Positions 11,227 to 21,370 of a DNA stretch of 64,000 nucleotides are shown piece by piece. Made by a program: the position numbers and the translations under genes. The stretch is from NCBI RefSeq assembly GCF_963662255.1, contig NC_085059.1, positions 2,838,501-2,902,500 on the forward strand, in the 5' to 3' direction. The notes below the pieces were generated by a model. The model had not been told where the DNA came from and made no database searches. It saw nothing but the letters and a program-made list of their open reading frames with translations. Numbering within the stretch: the stretch's first letter is position 1; each line of letters begins with the position of its first letter. The DNA comes from Cinclus cinclus. Lineage: Eukaryota > Chordata > Aves > Passeriformes > Cinclidae.

Positions 11227-11968
11227 CTCCTCTGCAGATCCCGGTGCTGCAGCCCTGCTCTCGCTTGGGATTTGCTGCCCTTTGAATCCCTGGGATTGCT
11301 CTCAGCGTTGCTCTGACGAGCTCAGCCAAGAGATGGAAGTGCTGGGAGGAAGCCAGAGCAGAGCCTACTCCCATTCGGGGTGGAGAGACAGCAGGGATAT
11401 TGCTCCATCTCTCCTCCTCTCTGTGCTCCGTAACACTGAGCAGGCTCTGGAAAAGCCTTTGGAAACCAGGGGCTGCTCTCTCCCTTAAGACAGACTTTAA
11501 TTTTTTTCACCCCTCCCCCAAATTTTAATTGCATTTTTCAAAACATTTAGTCTCTAATTCAGTTTTTAATTTTCTAAACAGTCCTGATTTTATTTTTTAT
11601 TGTTATTTCCCTGGTGTCTCTTCTCCCACCATTGCTTGGAGTAGAAGCAGGAGGCTTCCAGGCAAACTGGGAATGGTTTGTGTTACTGAAATTCAGAATA
11701 TCTTGAACAAGAATCCCAAAATTTCCCCATGACCACCTGCTATCCAGTTCTCTTAGACACCTTCACTGAGTGCTCTGAGCTTGAACTCCCACTTTCCTCG
11801 ACTCCTGATATTCCCAATTCCCTGTCCTTCCCTGCCACCACTTTGCAATCATCCCTGCACATCTCCTGGCCCCTCCCTGAGCGGTGCCCACACCCCAAAG
11901 GGGCATCCTGGTGGAAATTCCTGCCTGGACATTGGACACTGGGGTCTTGGGATGGGACCTGGCACCTG
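11227..11968. other. No supported feature
   Basis: Unique DNA with an AT-rich patch at about 11490-11620 (T-rich, several TTTAAT). No repeat or exon recognised. Confidence 0.55.
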
Positions 11969-12111
11969 CCTGGCAGAGCTGGTGACCCCTGGAATTCCAG
12001 CTGCCTGGAAGAACTGGTGACCCCTGGAATTCCAGCTGCCTGGCAGAGCCCATGACCCCTGGAATTCCAGCTGTCTGGAGAACCACTGACGCCCTGGAAT
12101 TCCAGCTGCCC
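11969..12111. repeat. 35-bp minisatellite, 4 units, each with a palindrome
   Basis: GGAATTCCAG occurs at 11991, 12026, 12061 and 12096, an exact 35-bp period. Each unit contains the 12-bp perfect palindrome CTGGAATTCCAG within a 'gacccctggaattccagctg' type core. The spacer part varies more than the core. Confidence 0.92.
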
Positions 12112-12184
12112 ATTAGGTGGGAGGGGGAAGCAGCAGCAGCACGGCCACGTTGGCTCTGCCATGGGGAACACTTTCCCCATGAGT

Positions 12185-12375
12185 TATTGCCAGGTTAAAG
12201 GGTTGTGATAGTGCCAATATCCCAAGCTGGGTTATTGTGTTATTAATGTGTGCCTGTCGTTGGCCATTAGCGCTGTGATCAATCCCCGCTGACAGGGGCT
12301 GCTTAGGCTGTCACACTTTGTTTTATCTGCCATCCTTAGACTTTTACTAACTCAGAAATTGCTAATCCAATCTCC
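12185..12375. promoter_or_regulatory. Candidate conserved non-coding block
   Basis: AT-richer block with TTATTGTGTTATTAATG, GCCATTAGCGC, TGTGATCAATCC, CTGACAGGGG, a TTTTATCTGCC GATA-type site and TTGCTAATCC. The mix of TAAT, TGACAG and GATA motifs fits an enhancer. No frame or repeat explains it. Confidence 0.3.
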
Positions 12376-12503
12376 TCTAACCCAGTTAGGGGAGGACATT
12401 GTCTCTGTGCTGCTCAGACACCAGAGCTGGGCCCGGCCAAGGACGTGCTGCTGGCAGGGGAGGTGACTCAGGGGTGACAGAGCCAGCTTGTGTTCCTCCT
12501 GGA

Positions 12504-12557
12504 GTAATGGAATGGCCTGGGCTAGAAGGACCTTAAAGATCATCTCATGCCACCCCT
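12504..12557 (-). mobile_element. CR1 3'-end fragment
   Basis: Complement of the CR1 tail: 'aatggaatggcctgggctag' then 'aaggaccttaaagatcat'. Only about 55 bp remains. It lies 60 bp from an oppositely oriented internal CR1 piece, which suggests a 5'-inverted insertion. Confidence 0.7.
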
Positions 12558-12616
12558 TGGTGTCTGGGTGACACCGTGTCACCAGCACCAGCTCAGGGTG
12601 CTGCTGGATGTACCCA

Positions 12617-12732
12617 GGAAGGACAATGTGGAGCTCTTGGAGCAAATCCAGAGAGGCCATGGGGATGCTCCAGGGCTGGAGCCCCTCTGCTCTGGAGACA
12701 GCCTGGGGGTGTTCACTTGGAGAAGGGAAGTG
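12617..12732 (+). mobile_element. CR1 internal fragment
   Basis: Reads 'gagctcttggagcaaatcca', 'gagaggccatggggatgctc', 'ctctgctctggagacagcct' and 'gttcacttggagaag', the internal CR1 order in plus orientation. It ends abruptly at 12732, where the LTR-like repeat starts. Confidence 0.75.
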
Positions 12733-13100
12733 TTGGATCCCACAAACCTGGGGGTTTTTGAGCTTTCTGTGCTTTCTGGCACTGACCCCCTGGAGAACAC
12801 TGCTTTTGACCTAAGGCCTTTGAGAAGACTTCCAAATTTGAGTGCTGAAGTTAAAATCACGGGTGTGCAGTTAAGTAGAAGTGTGTGATTTCAAATGGTG
12901 AAGGGTTTGAAATGTGAGGTTTTTATAATATAGTAATAGCTATGGGACAAGACAGAGGATTTTGCGTGGTGTCTCTTCTGGTGCTCATCTTCCTTCGTAG
13001 TTTCAGGCAGTAGTTTCTGGTTGGACATTTATTGCTACACTAAGGGTCATTGGAAATTTGCTTATAGGGTTAAAAATATAAATAATATAGGTACTACTGT
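12733..13100 (+). repeat. LTR-like repeat, copy A1
   Basis: Starts TTGGATCCCACAAACC and matches 14719-15080 with roughly 85-90% identity by eye. Shared landmarks are 'gagctttctgtgctttctgg', 'gaacactgcttttgacct', 'agaagtgtgtgatttca', 'ttttataatatagta' and 'ggtgctcatcttccttc'. Copy A1 loses its match at about 13090-13100, where an AT-rich island begins, so its 3' part is missing or replaced. Family not recognised. Confidence 0.7.
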
Positions 13101-13955
13101 TTTGTTGTTTCTGTTGGGATTAGTTGTATGAAATGGTATATTTTGTTTGGATTTAGATGTTTATTAATTTTTATAGATATTATATTGAGTTTTATAGTAT
13201 TTTTAGTTAACAAGTTTTTTATATAAGGTTTTTAAGGTCTAATTGTTTAAATAAGATATGATACATGATTTTTATTTGTAATTTAATAACTAATTATTTG
13301 TAGTTTGTAAAGTGGATTTTTTTATTTCATTACAAAATTTTACTTAGATTTATGAAGAAGAAGGTAAAAAAGAAGGAAATTTTTGTTTTATATATATTTA
13401 TATATAAATTTTGTTTTTATATATATTATATATTATACAATATATACACGACACCATATATAATATATAATAAATGTATAATATATAATAAATAATGAAT
13501 AATATATACTATATTATATATTATATATAACCATATAGTATATGTTATAATATATTATACTATACTATATAATATTATATTACATTACATTACATTATAT
13601 ATTATATTATATTATATTATATTATATTATATTATATTACATTACATTATATTATATTATATTTGCTGTATTATATATAGTATACAATATGTTATATTTT
13701 ATCTATTATTAATTATCCATTATCTATTATCTATTGTATATTTTTGGTTTATATATTTATTTGTTTTATATATTATTATATTTTACATTTTTCAATTTAA
13801 GTTCTTTATTTTGTGCTATTACACGCTTTTATTTAAGCTACATATTTGTGATTTCAGTTTTATTATTTAATTTTGGAAGTTTTTGTCGCAGCTTCAGGTT
13901 AAAATTAGTCTTTCCTTGGGGCTTACTGTATGTTAACACAGAAAGTTTAAAATTT
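13101..13955. repeat. AT-rich island with degenerate TATAA/ATTAT arrays
   Basis: About 850 bp of very AT-rich DNA in an otherwise GC-balanced region. The core (about 13380-13740) consists of TATATA, ATTATATTAT and TTACA units with runs such as TATTATATTATATTATATTA. The rest is T-rich with TTTTA/TTTGT words. It is not recognisably mitochondrial and has no long frame (largest 13734-14057, plus). It starts where copy A1 stops matching A2. Confidence 0.85.
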
Positions 13956-14084
13956 TCAGTTTCCAGGGTTCCAACAGGAAGGAACAAAAGGTTTTTTTCC
14001 CCCTGGATTCTGCAAGGTCTGCTCAGGAGAAGAGCTCTGGTGCCACTTTGGGTGTGACAGGTCCAGGGCTAAGCCCAGCTCAAG

Positions 14085-14235
14085 CCCCCAGCTTTGAGTA
14101 CAGTTTAAACTGTTTAAGCAGCTGCTCTGCAATTTAAGATTAAGCCAGCCTTCGGAGCAGCCTAAACAGTTTAAAACACTCCAAAAGCTTAACATTAGAG
14201 CCAGTTTAAGTTGCCGGAGGGCTTAGAGCAGAGAT
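14085..14235. repeat. Cluster of TTTAAG/TTTAAAC motifs, left
   Basis: About nine TTAA- or TTTAAG-like words in 150 bases, among them the perfect palindrome CAGTTTAAACTG at 14101-14112, then TTTAAGCAG, ATTTAAGATTAAGCC, CAGTTTAAAACAC, AAGCTTAACATT and CAGTTTAAGTTG. A second cluster lies at 15470-15600. Together they bracket the GGAAGGATTCC array and repeat copy A2. Confidence 0.7.
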
Positions 14236-14494
14236 GTGCAGCTGTATCTTCACAGGGGCTGCCAAGGACGGGGCTTTGCGGGCTCTGAGAAGCTCTGTGG
14301 GTCAGGGCTGGTGCTTGCAGAGGGCACAGCTCCCTGCCAGCCTCTCCTGCCCTTGTCCAGCCTGGATTTCTGGGGCTGCGGCAGCTGCAGAACGCTCTGC
14401 TTTTATCCTGCAGCATCCCAGGAGCTGCTCCTTCAACCTCACAGCCTGGGAAAAGGGGAAAAGAAGCTCCAGAAATCTTTGGTCTAAAACCTGG

Positions 14495-14710
14495 GGAAGG
14501 AAGGATTCCAGGAAGGATTCGAGGAAAGATTACAGGAAGGAAGGAAGGAAGGATTCCAGGAAGGATTCCAGGAAGGATTTCAGGAAGGATTCTAGGAAGG
14601 AAGGAAGGATTCCAGGAATGAAGGATTCCAGGAAGAATTCCAGGAAAGATTAAAGGAAGGAAGGATTCCAGGAAGGAAGAAAGAATTGCAGGCAGGCAGG
14701 AAGGAGAGAC
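14495..14710 (+). repeat. GGAAGGATTCCA minisatellite, array 1
   Basis: Interspersed GGAAGGATTCCA dodecamers and GGAA/GAAG tetramers. One of four arrays of the same family in the window (also 23151, 30543 and 61228). The frame read through it is a Lys-Asp-Ser-Arg repeat, an artefact. Confidence 0.93.
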
Positions 14711-14718
14711 CTCCTGTC

Positions 14719-15275
14719 TTGGATCCCACAAACCTGGGATTTTTGAGCTTTCTGTGCTTTCTGGCAGTGACCCCCTAGAGAACACTGCTTTTGACCTGAG
14801 GCTTTGGAGAAGCTTCCAAATTTGAGTGATGCATTTAAAATCACAGGTGTGTGGTTAACTAGAAGTGTGTGATTTCACATGGTGAAGGGTATGAAATTTG
14901 AAGGTTTTATAATATAGTAGTAAGTATAGGACAAGTGAAATATTTTGGGTGGTGTATCTTTTGGTGCTCATCTTCCTTCTTTTTCATAATTTGAAGGAGT
15001 AGTTTCTACTCAGACAGTTAATGCCACATTGAAGGTCACAAGTATTTGATTATTGAGTTAAAAATATAAATAAGATGTATTATTTCTCTATTGGACTGTT
15101 TAGCTTTAAGAAACCTTGTAGCTAGCTGAATTCATCTCCATTTTGCTCGCTTTGAGCTGGTAGCTAGAAGTACTGCTGCACTTTCTGTACTTTTTATAAA
15201 TTTTAATAAACAACCAAGACCGAACATGAGAAAATCCATTTCCTTCGTGTGTTTTTTAATCCTAGCTCTAAATAA
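14719..15275 (+). repeat. LTR-like repeat, copy A2
   Basis: The longer copy of the repeat at 12733. After the shared part it continues with GTAGCTAG words, a TTTTTATAAAT at about 15191 and TTTTAATAAACAACC (AATAAA at 15205-15210), then a T/G-rich stretch. This looks like the poly(A) end of an LTR, although the TATA-like and AATAAA signals are too close to be promoter and signal of the same transcript. No TG...CA ends or target duplication found. Confidence 0.6.
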
Positions 15276-15469
15276 AAAAAAAGTATTATTAAAAAAACCA
15301 CAAAAACACACCAAAACAAAACACACTCCTGCACTGAGTCCAACATGGAGCAGGAGACTTTGGAGTAGCCTGGAAGAAATTCCCAGTCTCTGACAGGGTT
15401 TGGGAGACCTTTAAAGCAGGAACCCTTGGGATGCGGTGGGACTGCCCTTCAAGGAGCAGGGAGGCTGCA

Positions 15470-15600
15470 GGAGGCTTAAGCTGCTTAAACTCTGCCTCAA
15501 GACTCACTGCAGCCATAAGGCCTCTAAGCCCTTGGGTGACACCGAGGGTTTAAGTTCTTACACAGCTTTAAGCGGGGCTTAAACGCTCGCTCACCCTCAC
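15470..15600. repeat. Cluster of CTTAAG/TTTAAG motifs, right
   Basis: Contains GGCTTAAGCTGCTTAAAC, CTCTAAGC, GGGTTTAAGTTC, GCTTTAAGCGG and GGCTTAAACGC in 130 bases, resembling the cluster at 14085. Function unknown. Confidence 0.6.
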
Positions 15601-16401
15601 ATGGGACACTTCCCTCCTGGACAGCAAGGAGGGGCTGCATCCAGCAGTGCCACCCAGGAGGGGCTCCACAGCCCAGCCTTGGGGTCTCATTCCCAACTCC
15701 CACAGCTCCAGGGGGAAAAGTGGCACTTCCAGCTCCCCAAAAGCTTTTGGTGAAAGGCAAAGCTCTGGGCATGAGGGGATGAGGGCAGTGGTGTCACCTG
15801 GGACACCTTTCCCTCCCTGCTACTGGTGGTTGAGAGCATCACAGGGATTTTTTTTTTTTTTTGTATCAAACATGTTCCCAGAGAGTTCTGTCCCCTATTC
15901 CTGCAGAATCAGTGCTGGGATAACCCCGTGCTGCTGGCAAGAACCTGTCTCTAATGTTTGTCTTCTGTAGGACACTTCCCCAAAGTGCAGCTCCCAGTTT
16001 GGGCTTGGTGATGCTGGGCTTGGTCCTGCCTGAGCTCAGACAGGAAGGAAAAAGCCCTCAGGGAGATTTTAATGTTCCTAGTTCCTTGTGGGATGGCTGC
16101 AGAGCCCAGCACCTGCCTGTCCCCTGATCCCAGAACCATCCAGGGGACAGGCCCAGCTCCCAGAGCCTTGTCCCTCCCTGCACTGAAGGTGTGGAATGCC
16201 ATCCTGGAGAAATCCCTCTCCAGAGTCCTCTGTTATGGAGAGGAGCACCTCCAGTCCCGGGGACAGCCCTGGGGATCTCTGGGTGACCTGCTGCAATTCC
16301 TAACTCCCTGCATGTGCAGCCCCTGCCAGACCTTTCCAGGGATGCAGCATCCTGCAAAGATGCATTCGTGCCACTGATACCATTGTGCACACAAAATTCA
16401 G
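15601..16401. other. No supported feature
   Basis: Unique DNA with a T run at about 15849-15862. Confidence 0.55.
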
Positions 16402-16630
16402 GGAGTCACTGGGATGGGAAAAGCTCTCCCAGCCCATCGAGCCCAAGCTGTGCCCCATCCCCACCTTGTCCAAAGCCCAGAGCTCTCAGTGCCACCTCCA
16501 TGGATGGGCACTCCAAACCTCCCTGTGCAACCCATGCCAATCCCTGAGCACCCTTTCCATGGAGAAATTCCTGCTGCTGTCCACCCTGAGCTCCCCTGGC
16601 ACAGCTGGAGGCTGTTTCCTGTCACTTGGA
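16402..16630 (-). mobile_element. CR1 LINE fragment
   Basis: Same subfamily as 5166: 'ccatcgagcccaagctg', 'ccaccttgtccaaagcccag', 'ggatgggcactccaaacctc', 'gagcaccctttccatggaga', then 'ctgctgctgtccaccctgag'. About 15 bases around 'ggaattccttggacacctcc' are missing compared with the 63645 copy. Confidence 0.85.
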
Positions 16631-18736
16631 CATCTCTGAGTGGTATGAGGAGCAGCAGGATCCACAAAAATCCCTTTTATTTGGGCATCTGGGAGGCTGA
16701 CCTGAGAATTCCTCATGGTTGGATTCTTCCTCTCTTAAAAACTCAGATGAAAACTTCAGGCTAAGCTACAAATTCACTCCTTGGGTGAATCCCAGGGTGT
16801 GCCCCCAGCTCGGTGACCTTCATCAGAATTCCACAATCCTCACAATTCCCAGCCTGGGAAGGAGCAGAGGGGATCAAGGCAGGGAAGGTGGCAGGGAATA
16901 TTTGGGTTTGCAGGTGGAGAGGGCTCCCTGCCTTGTCTCATTGGACCTGCAGGGCTGCAAACCCCACAGAAAACCTGGGATGTAGGATTGAGGATGCACA
17001 GCCTCGGAGTGGAAACCCCACGGACAAAAGGACCTGTGTGGATCGCTGGGTGTTGCTTCCCTTCATTTTGTAAGCTTTGAGGAGGTTGCAGCATTTTTCT
17101 CAGCCCCTCCAATCTCCCTGTTTTTCCAAAGGCACTGGAATTGTGAATTCTGCAATCCTGCATCCTTCCCACCCAAAGAGAAGCAAAGCAGAGCAGCTGT
17201 GAACCAAAATTGCTTCAAAAGCATTCCCAGAGCCCCCCTTTTTTTAGATGGGAACACAAAAACTGGGGCTTGCAATTCTGCACCTGGAAGGGACCTCGTT
17301 TGCTGCTGCAGCAGGTGAGGCCAGAGGGCCCCTCCGACAAATGTCACGTTGGATTTTTCCAACCCATCTCCTTCTCCTGCCTATGGAATTTGAGCGTGGA
17401 GCTCTCAGCCCAGCTGTGCCATCACAGAGTCCTGGGAGAGGCAGCTGAGTCAGGACCAGATTGATTAGAGCTGGTTTTAAATTAATTCGACTGGGAGGGG
17501 CATGGGGGACCTTGGAGTCGTTTCTATATTTTGATTTTTCACTCTGGGATTGTGCTCTTGATGTCACTGTTCCAACTGCTGCACTTGAAAGTGCCCATCA
17601 AATGCAAAAATGTCTTTGTTATCTAAATAAAAGGTTGCATTTCAGGTAAAAGAGGGGTTTAATGACCATAATTTTCCCTTCACTCTGCTCATTTGGCCAG
17701 CTGAAAGGAGCAGCTTTTGTGCCTGTGAGGCTGCTCAGGAACACTGGGAGCCCCTGGCTCGCTCCCTATTTTTGCAAACCAAATTTCTCATTCAGGTGCC
17801 TCGGTGTGGATGGAATTTGAGCTCCCAGGATTTTAATTCCTGTACTTTTAGCAGATGTAGCTGCACCTGATGGATTTTTAGGGCAGAAGAGTTCTGTCCA
17901 TTCTCCACATGACTTATGGGGTTTCCCAGCAGGATGTGGATAATTTTCACCTCTGGAATCTCCCTTGGAGGTGTCAGGGAGCCTCCTCAACAAAGAGCAT
18001 TTATTTGTATTTAAATCCTTTGTCTGTTTTCTTCCGTTCACATCAACTTCAACCCAGGCCTTGGGAAATACCGGGAAAAACAAGAGATTTGTCAGGAATT
18101 TTGCACCCATCCACTGTGAGAAGAAAAAGCTCGTTAGCTTCTCCCTAATGAGCCAGCCAGCAAACCTGAGACTAAAAAGATGCCAAGATGGAGCAGAATG
18201 AAACATTCCTGTTTTCAGAGAAGGAAAATTGGGAAGGGTTCAACAGCACAGACACAGAAGGCCTTCGTGTGATCAAACCTACAAAATTTCCTCCTCTTTT
18301 CCAGTTTTCCAGCTGCTCTACCAGCCCAGCTCCCCTCTTGCCAGGCAGGAGATGTGGAGCCAGAGGTGTGGAAGAGGGAAAAGGGGAAACTGGGTGCTGT
18401 GGCTTCCTGGGATATTTCCAGCCTGTTTGGTGTCGTTTTTAGGATGTACCTGCCATAGATGAGGTGCTCTAAGAGAGCTCCTGTCTCGTGCTGGGGAGGA
18501 GAGAGACGTGGGTTGGGCTGAATGGGATGAAGTTTTTCCAGGTGCCTGAGTTCTCCCATGGATTCTTCACCCTGGACACTCTTAGATCCACAGAGGTGGC
18601 TTTGGGGATCACCGGAGCTCAAGGCACCTGCAGGAGGGTCCAGCTCTAGCACATTTGGAGTTTGCCCAGAGAAGCCACAGCCTCTGCTGGACCTTTTTTC
18701 TCTTCACTCTTTCCCATCTCTGACCTCCAGCCAGCA
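16631..18736. other. No supported feature (2.1 kb)
   Basis: Unique DNA. TAAT-type motifs appear around 17460-17500 (TTGATTAGAG, TTAAATTAATTCG) but too few to call a block. Frames such as 17766-18206 (minus) have no domain. Confidence 0.55.
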
Positions 18737-19100
18737 CCCCCCAAAATCCTGCGCAGATATCCAGCCCCAAATGTGGACCCCCAAAATCCTGCACAGATGT
18801 CCATCCCCAAATCTGACATCCCCCAAAATCCTGCACAGATGTGCAGCCCCAAATTTCACATCCCCCAAAATCCTGTACAGATGTCCAGCCCCAAATCTCA
18901 CATCCCCCAAAATCCTGTACAGATGTCCAGCCCCAAATCTCACATCCCCCAAAATCCTGCACAGATGTCCATCCCCAAATCTGACATCCCCCAAAATCCT
19001 GCACAGATGTGCAGCCCCAAATTTCACATCCCCCAAAATCCTGTACAGATGTCCAGCCCCAAGTCTCACATCCCCCAAAATCCTGCACAGATGTCCAGCC
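18737..19100. repeat. 42-bp minisatellite with higher-order structure, about 8.7 units
   Basis: CCCCAAAATCCTG occurs with AAAATC at 18743, 18783, 18825, 18867, 18909, 18951, 18993, 19035 and 19077: one 40-bp step, then seven exact 42-bp steps. Units differ by type: A (GTCCATCCCC...CTGACAT), B (GTGCAGCCCC...TTTCACAT), C (GTCCAGCCCC...TCTCACAT). The order is degenerate-A-B-C-C-A-B-C'-partial, so the A-B-C(-C) block is itself repeated. Because 42 is divisible by three, frames stay open in several registers on both strands (222 and 238 codons plus, 206 and 124 minus). These are not genes. Confidence 0.96.
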
Positions 19101-19639
19101 TGGAGCAGGGCAGGAGTGTGGGATCCCCTTCCTGCCCTGTTGTGGTGTCAGATCCCATTCCACACTGGATTTGGTCCCAGATGGGTTTCCCACCATCCCT
19201 GCTGCCCTGGGATGGGGTTGCCATAGCAATCCACACCCGACGTCCTGTGGGGAGCATTCCCAGCTCCTTCCCTGCTCCTGCTGTTCAATTCCTGCATCCC
19301 AGGGTGAGGCAGAACCCTCAGGACTTTGCTCCCCTGCAGCCCCTCACACTTTTGTCACCATTTTATCTCCAAATCTGACACTGCCGAGCAGGATAAGCCA
19401 AGGAGGGGCATTTTTGGCTTCCCAGAAATAGATAATATCTGATAATATTGCAAAAAAATAAAAACAAACAACAACAAAAAACCAACCAACCAAACAAACA
19501 ACAAAAAAACCCCCTCACCTGTGCAATCTGTGTGTGGAAAGACTTTCTGAACCCATTTTCTAATTGCTCTCTGTCATTAAGAAGGATCAAAGTGAGCCTG
19601 AACCATTTGGAAACGTGTCTAGAGCCAGAGCCCACGAGC
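19101..19639. other. Unique DNA with an A-rich patch
   Basis: At 19450-19512 an A-rich stretch (AAAAAAATAAAAACAAACAA type) with CCAACC insertions. It could be an old retroposon tail, but nothing recognisable lies next to it. Confidence 0.6.
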
Positions 19640-19800
19640 TTTGTCTCCTAACAGACATTTAATAGTGGCTGATTAATATGAAAGGGCTGCTTCCTTCAAA
19701 TATCAATATTAACTTGAACTTTGCCTTAAGTAAGCTGGAGCCTATATTTGAAAAAGTAATGTGTTAAATAAAAACCAGTTATTCCCCACTGGAATTTTTT
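19640..19800. promoter_or_regulatory. Candidate conserved non-coding block
   Basis: AT-rich, with ACATTTAATAGTGG, TGATTAATATG, ATCAATATTAAC, CCTTAAGTAAG and GTGTTAAATAAA. The TAAT-type density is similar to the better blocks at 45.2 and 54 kb. Weak. Confidence 0.22.
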
Positions 19801-21261
19801 TCTTTGGACTCCTTTATATTCCTGGCCCTCAGGTAAGGACCTGTGCCCATTTCTCTGCCCATGGATGCACAAAGGGAGCTGGAAGTCCTGGAATCCCAGC
19901 TCCTGAGGCAAACAGTGGGATAAGAACACTCAGGAATGGCTGGGCATGAGTGATTAACAGAGCTGCTTCATCACCAACCATGCTGGATCTGAAAAAACAC
20001 TGCAAATATTCCATCAGGAGAGAAATTACTCCAATAAAGAGGTTGCTGAGCTGCTTGCCAGGCAAAGCTGCATTTCTGTGGTTCCTGGTTTTATTTTTTT
20101 CTGTGGTGCTTGTTTTTATTCCCTTTTCCTGCCCCATCCCAGGATCCTTGCTGAGTGCTGCTGATTCCTTGGTTGTGGGATATTTTTCTCTGCTATTAAT
20201 GAACTGCCGAGACTGAAAATAAAACTTAAGCTGAGTGTATCTGCATGGAAAACAACTGCTTTTAATTTGCTTTAGGTTGTTCAGTTTGTTGGGAGGACAA
20301 ACACCAAGACCCTTCTTCTTCCAAGGAAAAGAGCTGCTGCAGCAGGGAATCAGGGAAATATGGGAAAAGGGGAGGAAAAATTAACTTAGACCACTTCAAG
20401 GGGGTAAAATTGATTCCCTGTGTGGGAGTGAATCCCCCAGGGCTGGATCTTGGTGGCTGTGGTGTGGCCAGAGGAGCCTGGGCAGGTTCCTGCAGGATTT
20501 AGGGATGGCAGCTGAATCCCAAGGCTGGGACAGCTCAGCATTGGCAGCACTTCCCTGGAAAAGAGGGATTGTACCTCCAGAATAAATCCTGCAGGGAATA
20601 AACAACTCACTCCTGATTCCTGGCTGAGGGGAAGGGCAGGGTGGCTCCTGCAGCCTCCCAGGGGCATTTCAGCAAATTAAATTTGCTGCCAAAATGGACA
20701 TCAGCTTAATTCGGGAAGGAATCGGGAGCTCTGCTTTAAGGATCTGTGTGGAAAGAAGAGGTTTTATTCCACGTCCTTGGATACTTCCACAGCAAAGCAA
20801 GAAAAACACCTAGAGAGGGAAGATCCTGCTCAGGTGGGAGGGCAAGGTCAGCCCCAGCTGACCCAGGACACCAAATCCACATCCTCACTCCAAATTCCCT
20901 CCAGTTTTGTACAAAGAGAACTGAGATGGTTCCAGAGAAATTCCCAAGCACAGGGAAGTTGGGAAAGCTTTTCTCCCATCAGGGCCTGGGGAGAGCAGCC
21001 ACAAACAGGGGCTCAGAAGCCAAATATTCCCAAATCCCAGAGCAGCTGATCTTGGAGGACACCTCTGGGGATCACCTGGTTCAAGCCCTGAACAGGCAGA
21101 GTCACCTGGAGCAGGTTTCCCACATCCAGGTGGAGTTTGGGAATCACCAAGGATGGGAACTCTCATGGAACTCCAAGTGTTCAATGCCCTTCCCAATAAA
21201 ATCTTCTCACATGAGAGCAAATTCCTGTATTTCCATGTGTGCCTGCTGCATCTTGGCCTGT
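19801..21261. other. No supported feature
   Basis: Unique DNA. AT-richer words at 20200-20280 (CTTTTAATTTGCTTTAGG) could be part of another conserved block. The 221-codon frame at 20746-21411 (plus) runs through a 10-bp repeat into CR1 and is not coding. Confidence 0.5.
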
Positions 21262-21303
21262 CACTGGGAGCACTGGGAACACTGGGAGCACTGGGAACAC
21301 AGA
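21262..21303. repeat. 10-bp tandem repeat (CACTGGGAGC/CACTGGGAAC)
   Basis: Four alternating units of CACTGGGA(G/A)C. The alternation makes an effective 20-bp period. Confidence 0.85.
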
Positions 21304-21370
21304 GCTCCCATCAGACCATTTCTCCAGCCTGTGGATGTCCCTCTGAGGGACAATTTATCCACCAGGTGTT

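Noticed and set aside
13101..13955. Nuclear copy of mitochondrial DNA
   Set aside because: No recognisable mitochondrial gene or control-region order; the core is a degenerate microsatellite.
12733..15275. Complete provirus with two LTRs (A1 and A2)
   Set aside because: The 1.6 kb between the copies is an AT-rich island, motif clusters and a minisatellite, with no gag, pol or env trace, no primer site, and A1 lacks the 3' half of A2.
18737..19100. CRISPR-like array
   Set aside because: Units are contiguous with no unique spacers, and the genome is a vertebrate.
18558..19378. Long open frames (222 and 238 codons plus, 206 and 124 codons minus) as repeat-protein genes
   Set aside because: The 42-bp period is divisible by three and free of stops in several registers on both strands. 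The flanking residues show no domain or start context.
19448..19515. Processed pseudogene tail
   Set aside because: No coding remnant upstream on either strand, and the tract contains regular CCAACC insertions.
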